Positions 36,301 through 47,539 of a stretch of 64,000 bases of DNA are shown in pieces. The position numbers and the translations under genes were made by a program. Source of the stretch: Agrostemma githago (Eukaryota; Streptophyta; Magnoliopsida; Caryophyllales; Caryophyllaceae); assembly GCA_958450325.1 (NCBI GenBank), contig OY288249.1, positions 65,536,166 through 65,600,165 on the forward strand, given 5' to 3'. Under the pieces are notes generated by a model, which saw only the letters and a list, made by a program, of their open reading frames with translations, ran no database searches and was not told the DNA's origin. Numbering within the stretch: the first letter of the stretch is position 1; the number at the start of each line of letters is the position of its first letter.

Positions 36301-36617
36301 CCAAATAATATATATTCTGCATCAGTTAAATGAAATAAATTCTAAGACTAGTCTATTGTTTGCAGACACCATCGAAAGTTAAGCTCACCGACATTTCATT
36401 CAAGAATGTTAAGGGTACATCAGCTAGTAAAGAAGCGGTGAAAATTATCGGCAGTAGTGGAACGCCATGTGAAAAGGTGGTGTTGGCTGACATTGACTTG
36501 ACGTATAAGGGCCCAGGCGGCCCCGCCGTCTCTGTGTGCAAAAATGTCAAACCTATTATTACCGGAAAGCAGAATCCACCGGCTTGTACTGTTCATGAGC
36601 CTGCAGCTGAACTTTGA
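33376..36617 (+). CDS. Exopolygalacturonase (GH28), intact 4-exon gene
   Basis: Exons 33376-33510, 35200-35520, 35771-36286 and 36366-36617, all with GT..AG introns, join into a 407-codon frame. Residues 1-25 ([14 protein letters not shown]...) form a signal peptide, so the enzyme should be secreted to the cell wall. All four GH28 signatures are present: NTDG, GDDC (in [11 protein letters not shown]), CGPGHG and RVK (NGVRVKTW). They supply the catalytic aspartates, histidine and substrate-binding Arg/Lys. The enzyme hydrolyses homogalacturonan. Length and exon pattern fit the clade-C exopolygalacturonases often expressed in pollen, several of which are pollen allergens; tissue is inferred only. 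A TATTTAA lies about 90 bp upstream. A MITE sits 0.3-0.8 kb upstream and could influence expression. Its inverted copy at 54826-58043 is broken. Confidence 0.88.
33511..35199 (+). other. Intron 1 of the intact PG gene (1.69 kb)
   Basis: GTAAAC...ATCAG. It is large and AT-rich; the inverted copy has the same intron at 57905-56245. No gene or clear transposon is seen within it; the 64-aa ORF at 34629 is not supported. Confidence 0.8.
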
Positions 36618-37109
36618 GTTTGGTATACTTACATTTTCAATTGCATAATTCTTTATATACCAATAAGTGGAATTAAACCCCTAAATTCCAATAAAGGTAG
36701 TTTAAGTGTTTGTAATAGCATTGCGTAGTATGTAATATAACAATGTAACAGAGATATAAAATAAGGAAAATACAGACAGGAAGATTCTAGGAATATAATC
36801 ACGTCATTGTACTGTAAATACGGTGACATACTTCATTAATAAAATAAGTTTTTTTCGTTATCTTACATAACATCATAAACTAAAATCAATCCCCTAAAAA
36901 AACATTTCTTCTTGCTATAATTTGTTAGTAAAATCATTCGCCAGAGATGGCAATATCTTATACCATCTTTGACGAGTATACACAGTACTGTGTAGCTGTG
37001 TGTGGACGCTATCACCCGCGCGTGCACCTGTGCGTTCTGCGTTCTGCATGATCTGGTTGATCGCTTTATTTGTGGAAGCAGTTGATCTTCTTGCCTATTC
37101 GAACCTTCT

Positions 37110-37680
37110 ATGATAAGTTGTGAAGTCCGAATTTCCAACATTATGGATTTAAGCATGAATATGTTGAAGGCCACTAGACTGCGTGCAGATCCTACAGGCT
37201 ACACTATCAAAGGAGGGTATACTTGGTTGGCTCCTCCCCTGGTCCTCTATCTTGAGTACCCTTTGTTTGGAATAAATGAACTATTCCTAAACATGCTTAG
37301 ATAACTTGGTTGATCCTCAACAATGGGATTAATGTTAAGGAAAAGTTGCACAAGCCTCTCATGATATTGTCCATCACCTCTTCTTTTAATGTCCTTTTAG
37401 TCAGAAATCATTGGATATTATTGCCATGATGGTTGGGTGTATAGTGGATCCGAATTACATCCTCTTAGACAGACCAACACATCTCTACTGGAAGCTGCAT
37501 TCTGCAGTTCTTGCAGCGTGCTACTATACTGTTTGGTGTCAAAGGAACAAGGCCAGAATTGAGGGGATGATTGAACAACCTCACTTGCTGGCAACATAGA
37601 CTATTACAGCCTCTAGGGGCACGACAAGAGTAGGACCAAAGGATACCATCACTGTTGAGGATCACAATTTCTTTAGACAT
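37110..37680 (+). mobile_element. LINE fragment (zf-RVT-like), left arm
   Basis: Plus-strand remnants read GYTIKGGYTWLAPP and, downstream, AACYYTVWCQRNKARIEG, the pattern of a plant LINE C terminus; frames are broken. The same relic lies in the right arm and after the split PG copy. 36618-37109 is PG 3' flank, conserved among copies, with AATAAA-like sites near 36838. Confidence 0.65.
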
Positions 37681-37789
37681 ATTGAATATTATTGATTGAG
37701 ATGATACTGGAGGCTCACTTGTTGTGGGGCTTGTAACTACTATTTTTGATGAATGAGTTACTCATATTTCACCAAAAAAAAAATTATGG

Positions 37790-38919
37790 ATTTAGCTGAT
37801 ATCGCTTTGAGTTGAGCATCTTGTGCCTCACTCTCCTTTCGTATTTGACGGAGCATTCTAAGGATCTCGAAGTTGAGGGTTTGTTGTTGTAAATTAGCAT
37901 GGGGATGTGTTTGATAGTTGGTTGGATTTTAGAATGATTCTTGACAATTTTGAAATTGTCTGAAGGATGGGGCTTCACATGGTTGGTGATAAGGTTGGAA
38001 TGGTTGGTAGTATTGTGGGTTTGAGAGAACTGGCTTCCATAAGAGAAATTTGGATAAGATATGATATGGTTATTATGAAGGTCAAGATTTGGGGGTTTTA
38101 CTCATAAGATTAGGCAACATTATTCATCGAGTCGATATAGTTCTAATCCCCTTGAATACCATATATTGCCACATCTCCCCAGATTATCCAACTACTATGC
38201 TAGTTGATACCACGGAGATGACATTGAAGTAACGTTGCTTTCATATATGAAGTGCACTAGAAACACTTAAGAAAACGTTAGACACCTAGTATTTTGAGGC
38301 ATTAGGAAGAGACAAATAAGAACAAATTAAAATCAGAATGAAGGTAAACGAGAAGTAGTATTGAAGCACAAAAGTCAAGAGCCAAGTTTAAAACTAAGCA
38401 CACAAGAGTCTAAACAATCGTCGTTCCCGACAACGACACCAATTGATGAGAGGGATTTTTCGTGGATTCCAATCAACAAGTGAAAACCAACTATCCTAAA
38501 GCTTTCTAGCCACGGTAAGTCGGTCGATCCATAAGGACTGAGTGTAAGACTAAGGTAAGCTAGGGTCGTAGACTAGGCTCAAGACTAAACGATTGTGATT
38601 TTGATTTTGGTATAATTAGGGCTGAGATGACTAATAACGAGAAAAAAGTAAACTAGTGAATGAACGATTAATAGAAGAAACTAGGGTTAAGTTGGGCTCA
38701 AGGATGTTTGTGAGATCAAAGGGAAACATGGGTGCTAGCATAGTTTAGTTGCCTAGGCTAAGTCGAAGCTCTCGCTACATAGACGGCCTCGAGGTCACCT
38801 CAGCATGCTCCCACTACTTAGTGAAGGGACCCAACCAAATATTAAACAAGAGCATGCAAGAGAAAGCAACAAAACATACAATCATCATTATTGGTCTATT
38901 AAGCAATTAAACAAACATG
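37790..38919 (-). mobile_element. Relic Athila-like LTR/gag segment, left arm
   Basis: On the minus strand a PBS-like TTGGTGTCGTTGTCGGGAAC lies near 38442, resembling the tRNA-Asp PBS with transitions. It is followed by a degenerate gag stretch; the right-arm copy reads LNFEILRMLRQIRKESEA and AQDAQIKAIS. LTR-like DNA continues through 38919 and resumes at 45273-45319 beyond the inserted element. It is non-coding today. Confidence 0.55.
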
Positions 38920-40478
38920 TGATGAACTCATTTTGTATATATATTTAACCCCAGCTTTTTCCTTTATTTTGGTTCGTTTTATGTGTCCTAGGAATCGTTT
39001 TTCTAGCTTTTTATTCTTCTTTATTATGCCGGGTATTTTGTTTACGTTTTGTAGGAAACAAGACAAATGAAGGCGATTGAGCTATATTTGGGCAATGACG
39101 AGAGTCGAGCCATTAAATCCACAAGGAAGAAGTGATAAAAGTTATAGGAAACTAAGTAAATACTTGAGGAAGGACGTGAAGTGAAGAAACAATAAGAAAC
39201 GACAAAGAAATAAGTTGGAAAGCTCGAATCAATGCAAATCGGGAAGAAAGAGTGATCGCTAAAACAAGGGTCAACTTCAAATGTGAATATCTTGAGTTCA
39301 ACAACTCTGATTGAGATGATTTTTATTTCGTTGGAAATATCATTCTCTTAGCTTTCCAACGGTATATTGCACGTTCAAATCCGATAAGTAACGAAGAAAC
39401 AGCAAGCATTTCAAATTCGTCGCGCAGTGCAGAGGAACCCGAACCGCTCGGGATGAACCCAAACCGGTCGGGACAACATTGAACCGGTTGGTTCAGGTCC
39501 AAACCGATCGGTTTGAAGCTGTTTCATGGGATTTTCAGTTTTTAGACTTCATAACTTACCATAACTCTTCTATTACGGGATATTCTTTCCTAATTAGTTT
39601 CTTCTAGTCATTAGGAAACCAGGAGTAATGACTCCTTATCATTATTAGTATATATACCCTCCTTAGGGTTAGATTTAATTACACTTTCATATTCATTAGT
39701 TTAGACTTAATTACACATTCATATTCATTAGTTTAGTTTAGACTTTTTATTAATTAGCATTAGATATCTTCTAATTTGTAGTAATACTTTTAGATCGTTA
39801 ATCTTTCGGTTCTACTTAATTGGTACATTTTCTTATTCTCTTATTTTCATATTGTTCTTTAGCTTAATTCGTTTATTGCTTTATCGTTTATTATGAGTGG
39901 CTAATTTATTTATCTAGGGTTGAAGGGGATCTATGTTAATTGAATTGGGGATGATAGTTTAATTAATTGTTTGATTGATCATTCATATGTTATTGCCTTA
40001 CTACTTGTTTTGTATCGTTGTTTGATTAGCTTGAGACGTTGAACTAGTTGAATGTTTAGGAACCCGAACCTAAGATCGAAAGCCTGGTGAGGGTAGACTT
40101 ACAAGTGAGTGGGTAGGATAATCTGGTAAGTTGCGAGAGCCCGTCAGAATCTATCCTAAGGTTGACATAAGATCCGAAAGACCATGTCTTTGCCCTAAAT
40201 AACTATGATTGATTAATTAACTTTACCCAATTTAATTACATAGTGAACCGTAAGACCCTAGATCTCTTTTAATATTGTTAGAACCCTCAATTTACATTAC
40301 TGCAATAGTTTAGAAAACAAACACAAACAATTCAGAATTTAAATAGTTTAGAATCAATTATAGATAATTTGCAATATTCATCCATCTCTCTGTGGTTCGA
40401 CCCTTACTTGCTGCTAGCTATTTGTTAGTCGTTAGTTAGGTTTATTTTGATTGAGGTGATACGACTTTAGCCTTGTCA
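38920..40478 (+). repeat. 5' LTR of the gag-only element
   Basis: A 1559-bp LTR with TATATATA-like TATA near 39648. About 130-220 bp upstream is a cluster of diverged palindromic GAACCGGTCGGTTC-type units (39428-39515): GAACCGCTCGG, AAACCGGTCGGG, GAACCGGTTGGTTC, AAACCGATCGGTTT. It compares with the 3' LTR at 43720-45272. Confidence 0.9.
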
Positions 40479-40482
40479 ATTT

Positions 40483-40500
40483 TGGCGCCGTTGCCGGGGA
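40483..40500 (+). promoter_or_regulatory. Primer binding site (tRNA-Asp)
   Basis: TGGCGCCGTTGCCGGGGA, four bases after the 5' LTR, is the full complement of the plant tRNA-Asp 3' end. A (TA)n tract follows at 40559-40600. Confidence 0.9.
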
Positions 40501-40549
40501 GACGGTTTTGTATTATTGCTTATTGTATGTTTTGGGTTCTAGATTATTT

Positions 40550-40602
<53 letters not shown>

Positions 40603-40649
40603 CGTATATATTTATATATTTTTTTATTTTTTTTATTTGTCTCACCATT

Positions 40650-42167
40650 ATGACTATCTTCTATTTTCCTCAATATAATAATGAGTCACTGCATATTTAT
40701 TGGGAAAGACTCGAGTCTTTTATTTATCAAAGTGGCTATCATGTTGATATTTGGGAGATGTGTCATATGATTTATGATGGTGTGGATGATGAGAGACGGG
40801 CTAATATTGAGGCAAACTGCGATGGGATGTTTAATTATATGCCTTACGCGGAGCGATGGGAACTCCTTAAATATTTAGCCCGAAACAGTTCTGAGTCAGA
40901 GATGAGGTGGAATAATGAAATGGCGGAAATCAAGGCTTTGATGCTACAATTCACGCAACTTCTACAAAATCAAGAGACTCTAAAAGGTCAGCTGCTAGCT
41001 CTTACCCAATTAGCAGACAAAAAGCAACAAAGTCAATCGTATTCGCCTATGGAAGTAGCAAATAACCTTCAGGTAAGTGTTCCATCTCCATCTCCGGTGA
41101 ACATAATTCATGATGAAGATGATGATGTGTATAATGTCCAATCTATCCAAGTTCCTCACTCCCCCATGAAAGATAATATGATGCATTATGTCGATTTCCA
41201 TGAATCTAATCCTTGTGAACTATCTCACCCTTCTTTAAACCAACTACCAAACACTTTAATTCAACCTTCCCCCGACTTTGTGAATGTCAATGCCATTGAG
41301 TTGGAATGTGTGTTTTTTGAGGATAATGTGTGTTTGGATGTTCTAAATATTGCTCTTTCAATTGAGGACAACATTAAGAATTTTGATTTGTGTGATTTTG
41401 AGGGAGTGTCATTTGATTTCAATTATGAGATTTTAGAGAAGGAATTGAATAAAAGAGAGGATCTTGAGCTTGTGAGGAAAAATCGAAGGGAAAAGGAGAA
41501 TACACTTTTTGATGATTCCTTAAGTGGAAAAAATATGGATAGATGGAATATCGATGATGATTTATTTGAGAAACCCATTTTAGAGAAATTTCAGTTTTTC
41601 TCCTATGTTGAGGACGAATCCCTTTCACCCATTAATTGTCTTGATCAGATATCTCTTGACCCTTTGTTTGGGCTTATGATTTATGAGGAGGATTGTGATA
41701 ATTCTTTGAAGCAAATTTGTTTGAGTTTGGACTTGTCAGATTTAGACCACCTTCCTAAAGAAAGCGAGGCAAGTAAGATTGATGTTTTGACTGTTTTTGA
41801 GAGTTCTAACTATTCTCTTGTACAATTTATACTCGATGATAAGCCTTGGAGGAAATTTGAGAAATTTGGTGTGTATGTCGTCTTGCCTTACGAGCCGCCT
41901 ATTAGCAGTCTTAATCTTCTTATATACTATGACCACCTTGTTCAGGATTGGCCCAGCTCGTTTGATAGACTAAGACGATCCCTAACATTGATTTTATATG
42001 ATGTCTTCTTTGTATCTTGGTGCTACTTATGCTTCTGTTTAGCACATGCGCATGCATTTGATCTACTCCTGCAAGCCTTGACCTGCTATGATTTTGATAC
42101 TGATGGTTCTGAGTCTAATTCACCCTCATGTTTGTTGCTGGTTTGGGGGAAATTATTTGCAGCTTAA
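40650..42167 (+). CDS. Gag protein of the gag-only LTR element (505 aa)
   Basis: I choose the ATG at 40650 (MTIFYFPQYNNESLHIYWER) because the longer open frame runs back through the PBS and a TA microsatellite. Residues 1-80 resemble a plant gypsy gag core: NESLHIYWERLESF, an MIYDGVDDERR segment in place of the usual FYxGL, then a WELLKYLARNS segment. A probable coiled coil (EMAEIKALMLQFTQLLQNQE) follows, then an acidic, low-similarity region. The C-terminal ~60 residues are Leu/Cys/Phe-rich (FFVSWCYLCFCLAHAHAFDL), possibly membrane-associating. No zinc knuckle was found. The frame is intact despite the lack of pol, which suggests it is either young or maintained. Gag would package the element RNA. 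Confidence 0.75.
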   Translation: MTIFYFPQYNNESLHIYWERLESFIYQSGYHVDIWEMCHMIYDGVDDERRANIEANCDGMFNYMPYAERWELLKYLARNSSESEMRWNNEMAEIKALMLQFTQLLQNQETLKGQLLALTQLADKKQQSQSYSPMEVANNLQVSVPSPSPVNIIHDEDDDVYNVQSIQVPHSPMKDNMMHYVDFHESNPCELSHPSLNQLPNTLIQPSPDFVNVNAIELECVFFEDNVCLDVLNIALSIEDNIKNFDLCDFEGVSFDFNYEILEKELNKREDLELVRKNRREKENTLFDDSLSGKNMDRWNIDDDLFEKPILEKFQFFSYVEDESLSPINCLDQISLDPLFGLMIYEEDCDNSLKQICLSLDLSDLDHLPKESEASKIDVLTVFESSNYSLVQFILDDKPWRKFEKFGVYVVLPYEPPISSLNLLIYYDHLVQDWPSSFDRLRRSLTLILYDVFFVSWCYLCFCLAHAHAFDLLLQALTCYDFDTDGSESNSPSCLLLVWGKLFAA

Positions 42168-43719
42168 ATATATTGTCGGTACCTTTCCCTTTTCTCTCTT
42201 ATTTTATTTTTTATTTTCATTTTTTTTGTGTCTTCCTTTACTCGTTATATTTTTGTCCTATTTTATTTCTCTTGGTTCACAATGTGGACATTGTGTAATT
42301 TGGTTTGGGGGGGATATTTTGTGTTTTGTGTATTTTTCTTTTGGGTGTGTTTTAATTTAAAAAATAAAAAAATAAACATTTTTTATTTATTTATATTTTT
42401 TCGATTTTTTGTGTATTTTAGTATAGAGTCGTGTCGGCGATGATGACATTCCGTTTGTCGCATGCTTTTCCCTAGTTCTTTGCTCTTTCTTGTGAATGAC
42501 ACTTATTTCCCATTATTTGAGTTTGAGATTTCTTTGATCTTGTCGCTAATTATGTTTTGAATGCCAAAGGAGTAAATTGACCTGTTGTCGAGTAAGCTAC
42601 TTATATTGTGAGACTTAGAGCCTAAACTGATGACATCCATGATCAGTTTCATATAGGTTGAGAGTAGTACTCCTTATGAGACATGTAACTAACATCAAAT
42701 TGCATAAGCATGACATTCGTCTCTTAAATACCTGTATGCATTCGGTTTGTGATTATGACATATGTAAAAGAGGCAATCCCCTTTCTTTTATCTTATTCCC
42801 ATGAACTTCACATAGCCATAATTTGACCTGTTTTGACCCGTTTATTAACTACATGCCATAAATTGCCTACCCTAGTCAAGCTAGTTTGGTTAATTAGACG
42901 GAATTGTTTTTTTCGGGTGAAATTTGGTACTATGTCATGTTGATTGGAAAAGGAAAAAAATGATGAATGATTGAAAAAAAAAATCCATCAAAGAAAAGAA
43001 AAAGAAAGGAGATAGTTGAAAAGAAAAAAAAAAGTGAAACAAGAAAAGGAATGTGTTTTTGCTATGAGAAAAGAATTGATCGCTCTGTTTTCGTAGTTGT
43101 TGGTGCGAAGTCGGTTATGAAAAGTTAAAAATAAGGTGCTTGGTACTACTTGTAATTCCTTTGATTGAAGTTGGTTAAGAATGAAATGAGTTTAGTTTGG
43201 TTACGGTTGGACTAGCTTGGCTTTTACCTCCTTATATCCAAATAATTTTGCCCCTTCTTACCCGATTAGCCTCACTTTATACCATATGTAAGTCCTCAAC
43301 ATGTGTCTTGGTCCGATTGAATGTGTATGTACGGTTGGTAGAGATTGATATCATGTTAGATTGTATACATGTTCTTATAAGTCGTAGTTAGGTGAGTGTT
43401 TTCTCTTTCCAATTCTACATAAACTCACAATATTGCCCTTATTGAGTGCTGAGTGTAAAATCTCGACATAGAAGGTTGTGCAAGATTAAAAGTTTGGCAT
43501 TTGAATATTGATTGGAACTTGATTTTTGAAATTCTTTTACTCTTCATCTTTTTGCTATAGAATTTGTTTCTTTAGCCTTGGTGTCATTCGCTTGTTGGAG
43601 TATTCGATATTGGGATTCATGTTGATGAAGTTAGCTCTGAGCCATTGTTTTAAGTCTTGTCCATATTCTTTGATGATTGCTTTGCTTAGGGACAAGCAAA
43701 GGTTTGGTTTGGGGGGATT
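42168..43719 (+). other. Non-coding 3' internal region with polypurine-tract-like runs
   Basis: The terminal PPT GGTTTGGGGGGAT (43706-43718) abuts the 3' LTR. Near-identical runs occur at 42140-42152 (GGTTTGGGGGAAA, in the end of gag) and 42301-42315 (TGGTTTGGGGGGGAT). The rest is AT-rich with A-rich stretches near 42950-43050 and no gene. Confidence 0.7.
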
Positions 43720-45272
43720 TGATGAACTCATTTTGTATATATATTTAACCCCAGCTTTTTCCTTTATTTTGGTTCGTTTTATGTGTCCTAGGAATCGTTT
43801 TTCTAGCTTTTTATTCTTCTTTATTATGCCGGGTATTTTGTTTACGTTTTGTAGGAAACAAGACAAATGAAGGCGATTGAGCTATATTTGGGCAATGACG
43901 AGAGTCGAGCCATGAAATCCACAAGGAAGAAGTGATAAAAGTTAGAGGAAACTAAGTAAATACTTGAGGAGGGACGTGAAGTGAAGAAACAATAAGAAAC
44001 GACAAAGAAATAAGTTGGAAAGCTCGAATCAATGCAAATCGGGAAGAAAGAGTGATCGCTAAAACAAGGGTCAACTTCAAACGTGAATATCTTGAGTTCT
44101 ACAACACTGATTGAGCTGATATTTATGGCTTGGAAATCTCTTTCTCTTAGCTTTCCAACGGTATATCGCACGTCCAAATCCAATAAGTAACGAAGAAACA
44201 GCAAGCATTTCAAATTCGTCGCGCAGTGCAGAGGAACCCGAACCGCTCGGGATGAACCCAAACCGGTCGGGACAACATTGAACCGGTCGGTTCAGGTCCA
44301 AACCGATCGGTTTGAAGCTGTTTCATGGGATTTTCAGTTTTTAGACTTCATAACTTACCATAACTCTTCTATTACGGGATATTCTTTCCTAATTAGTTTC
44401 TTCTAGTCATTAGGAAACTAGGAGTAATGACTCCTTATCATTATTAGTATATATACCCTCCTTAGAGTTAGATTTAATTACACTTTCATATTCATTAGTT
44501 TAGATTTAATTACACATTCATATTCATTAGTTTAGTTTAGACTTTTTATTAGCATTAGATATCTTCTAATTTGTAGTAATACTTTTAGATCGTTAATCTT
44601 TCGGTTCTACTTAATTGGTACATTTTCTTATTCTCTTATTTTCATATTGTTCTTTAGCTTAATTCGTTTATTGCTTTATCGTTTATTATGAGTGACTAAT
44701 TTATTTATCTAGGGTTGAAGGGGATCTATGTTAATTGAATTGGGGATGATAGTTTAATTAATTGTTTGATTTATCATTCATCTGTTATTGCCTTACTACT
44801 TGTTTTGTATCGTTGTTTGATTAGTTTGAGACGTTGAACTAGTTGAATGTTTAGGAACCCGAACCTAAGATCGAAAGCCTGGTGAGGGTAGACTTACAAG
44901 TGAGTGGGTAGGATAATCTGGTAAGTTGCGAGAGCCCGTCAGAATCTATCCTAAGGTTGACATAAGATCCGAAAGGCCGTGTCTTTGCCCTAAATAACTA
45001 TGATTGATTAATTAACTTTACCCAATTTAATTACATAGTGAACCGTAAGACCCTAGATCTCTTTTAATATTGTTAGAACCCTCAATTTACATTAGGCAAT
45101 AGTTTAGAAAACAAACACAAACAATTCAGAATTTAAATAGTTTAGAATCAATTATAGATAATTTGCAATATTCATCCATCTCTCTGTGGTTCGACCCTTA
45201 CTTGCTGCTAGCTATTTGTTAGTCGTTAGTTAGGTTTATTTTGATTGAGGTGATACGACTTTAGCCTTGTCA
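43720..45272 (+). repeat. 3' LTR of the gag-only element
   Basis: 1553 bp, near-identical to the 5' LTR. Differences cluster around 44095-44150 and include a short deletion (TAATTAGC to TTAGC) near 44550. Short antisense ORFs in it are not genes. Confidence 0.93.
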
Positions 45273-45319
45273 ACATGTTAAGTGCAAAACATTTGGAAGC
45301 AACATAGACAACGTACCAG

Positions 45320-45801
45320 TAGGGGTGAGCAAAACCGGGTACCCGAACCAGTTTTGAAAACCGGTTCGGGTACCCGATTTTTGAAAACCGCTTTTTCCCG
45401 AACCGAAACCGACCCGGTTTAAACCGGGTGCCCATTTTTTTTTCATATTGTAAACCAAAACCGAACTGGTTTTTATGACCCAGTTTAAAAAAAATATTGT
45501 TATCTTTGTTATAAACCGGTTTTTTGAACTGATTTTGAACCAGTTTTTGACCTGGTTTCACTAATTTGCATATCAATTTTTTTTTTTATTTTTTTCGTTT
45601 AAAAGTGTAAACCGGTTCAAAACCGGGTACCCGGTTTTTAAAATTGTGAACCAAACCCGACCCGGTTTTTCACTAAAAAAAACCAGTTCGGGTACCCAAA
45701 CCGGTTTTCAACTTCAAAGACTCGGTTTTTCAGGTTTTTTAAACGGATTTCGGTTCGGTTTCGGTTTTTAAAACCAGTTCGGTTTATTTTGCTCACCCCT
45801 A
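45320..45801. mobile_element. hAT-type MITE, left arm (482 bp)
   Basis: Ends TAGGGGTGAGCAAAA and its reverse complement, flanked by CGTACCAG / CGTACCAC (7 of 8 bases). The 8-bp target and TAGGGGTG terminus point to hAT. The interior is composed of AACCGGTTCGGGTACCCG-type palindromic repeats in both orientations. The same element is in the right arm at 52031-52497, so it predates the duplication. Confidence 0.8.
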
Positions 45802-45806
45802 CGTAC

Positions 45807-46140
45807 CACTATATAAAACATCAAATAGACATAGGTCCATTTCATCAATAGATATGGGTTTTGCAATTTATGTTAGGTTGAGTGACATCTATTGTCAAAT
45901 ACATAGACTGGGTTGTATAACTTATGTCTATGTAAAATAACAGACACCGGTTTTCTAATAGCCCATGTCTATTTTTATACTAGACATAGGTTTACGAAAA
46001 TAACTCATATCTATAAAACGAATAGACATGGGTTATTTTGTACACCCTATGTCTATTTATAAATATAGACATCAGTTATTTGTTTGCCCTATGTTTATAG
46101 CAGCTGATGTCTATGGATTGATAATCGACATCAGAATATA
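45807..46140. mobile_element. CACTA-type terminus with subterminal repeats, left arm
   Basis: Begins CACTATATAAAACATC and is followed by repeated TAGACATAGG / TAGACATGGG motifs in both orientations, typical of CACTA subterminal regions. The mirror end TAGTG lies at 52021-52025. The two ends are flanked by TAC and GTA, which are inverted rather than direct repeats. Confidence 0.65.
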
Positions 46141-46390
46141 TTAATGCTTTCTGTATTTTTCATAACAAAGGGCAATCCAATCAAAACAAAAACAAATCTC
46201 ATAAATTATATGACAACTGATTGGACTATAAAACGTTCCATAGTTCATTAAAAGTAGTCATTATCCCAAACTAATAACTAGCTAAAAGATAAAAGACTAC
46301 ATAAGTACGCGATGTGTCAATAATTAAATATCTTCTTACAACCAATCCTTCTAGCTAATACATGAAATACTGAATGCATGTTTCATACTT

Positions 46391-46471
46391 CTAATTTTGA
46401 AGATAATAGTTAGCCCACAAATCAAGAACCTCATCGATCTCTTCTTGTGAGTATATGGCAAGTCCTTTGAA
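46391..46471 (-). pseudogene. Short C-terminal coding remnant in the loop
   Basis: The minus strand reads FKGLAIYSQEEIDEVLDLWA and a few more residues, ending NYYLQN at TAG 46393-46391. It is well-formed protein-like sequence just inside the left CACTA terminus, where CACTA elements often carry the end of a coding region. No family identified. Confidence 0.35.
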
Positions 46472-47539
46472 GTGCTTCTTGTGAATATATGTCGATTACA
46501 AGTGCTGAGTTGTAGAAAGCGTTGCCTGACTATACCTACACACGGACAATTCTTTCCTCATATCTCCGGAAGCAGCAACTCTCTGTCATTGAAATAGGAA
46601 TATAATTTTTTTCAAACCAATAAATATTTTTTTGGCTTGTTATTGAAAGATATCAACGACCCATGAATGATGCGTTTACCAAGAAAAAGATAGCGAAAGG
46701 AAGAAATACTCACTCTTGTACATAGTTCTAAGGCTTGTCGTTAATAGACATGGTTATGAAGCAACGTCTCGAAAAATTAGAGTACCATGTTAGGAAATCA
46801 GGATTAAGAAGTAAGTATGATTTTTTGGACCGTCATTTATATAGAGCTTAAAAGAGCAAAAACACTAACCTCTAGTCTCCCCTTGAATGATCTTCTGGAT
46901 TTATAGTAATCTTGACCGCAGCCTGCTATAATACGTATAGAATATAGACGCAGCCTGCGTCTTGCTCCTGAAACTTGCACTTGATTTCAACAATTACGAC
47001 CCTAACATTTACATAGGAACATCTTGAATACAGAGCTAAATAGGAGCCTGTATCAGCCTGATATGCAAACCAAAACGCAGCCTCTATCAAACATAATATG
47101 CATCCCGAACACATCCAATTGCAGCCCGTACGACACCGTTATACCCACTACATCTAATGGAATCAAGGAAGCTATGATGGAAAAAAAAAGTGCATCCCCA
47201 CAAAAAACATATCTGGAATGCAATGCAAGATCTGGCAGCTCATTTTTAAGATGTAAACCTCCTAGTATCGATATGATTGGCAGGATAAGTGATACCAGGA
47301 GGTTTACATCTAATCCCCAGTGTTCAATGGGATCGAACACCTAAATTGACTCGGTTTAGTTGACAGACATATGGAGAAGAAGGACTGCAAATGCATGGAC
47401 TCAGAAGCCTCGCTAAACAGAACATGTCCTATACACTGCTAAGGCAAAGGTTGGAAGGTATTCCGCCCCCAAAGATATCTGATATAGAGAGTGAGAGCTG
47501 ATCAGTGCCATTGTCTATGTATGCGCACACACCCAATCC

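Larger units (their letters stand above)
38920..45272 (+). mobile_element. Complete gag-only (TR-GAG-type) LTR retrotransposon, 6353 bp
   Basis: LTRs 38920-40478 and 43720-45272 begin TGATGAAC, end CCTTGTCA and are about 97-98% identical by eye. ACATG flanks the element at 38915-38919 and 45273-45277. The right arm holds the empty site with a single ACATG (near 52538). Inside are a tRNA-Asp PBS, a single long gag ORF and a terminal polypurine tract. No protease, RT, RNase H or integrase is present, so movement would need enzymes from a partner, plausibly an Athila-like element given PBS and gag. This is the youngest clear insertion in the window. Confidence 0.93.
32495..46031 (+). repeat. Left arm of a large inverted duplication
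   Basis: Collinear, in reverse orientation, with 58394-51801. Shared content in order: upstream DNA, PG gene, LINE fragment, relic gag/LTR segment, hAT MITE, and about 220 bp of CACTA terminus. Net of the private insertions (MITE 32570-33069; LTR element 38920-45272) the arm is about 6.6 kb. Arms look roughly 95% identical by eye. Homology starts at ACGTG beside the retroelement and ends at CCATG. Confidence 0.9.

Noticed and set aside
40473..40649. Upstream 59-codon extension of the gag ORF
   Set aside because: It runs through the LTR end, the PBS and a TA microsatellite encoding alternating Ile/Tyr; the ATG at 40650 is the sensible start.
43526..44301. ORFs across the 3' LTR of the gag-only element
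   Set aside because: Not kept as longer frames in the 5' LTR; they are chance frames in LTR DNA.
47249..47311. Hairpin as a microRNA precursor
   Set aside because: The stem is only 15 bp with a long loop, too short for a plant pre-miRNA.
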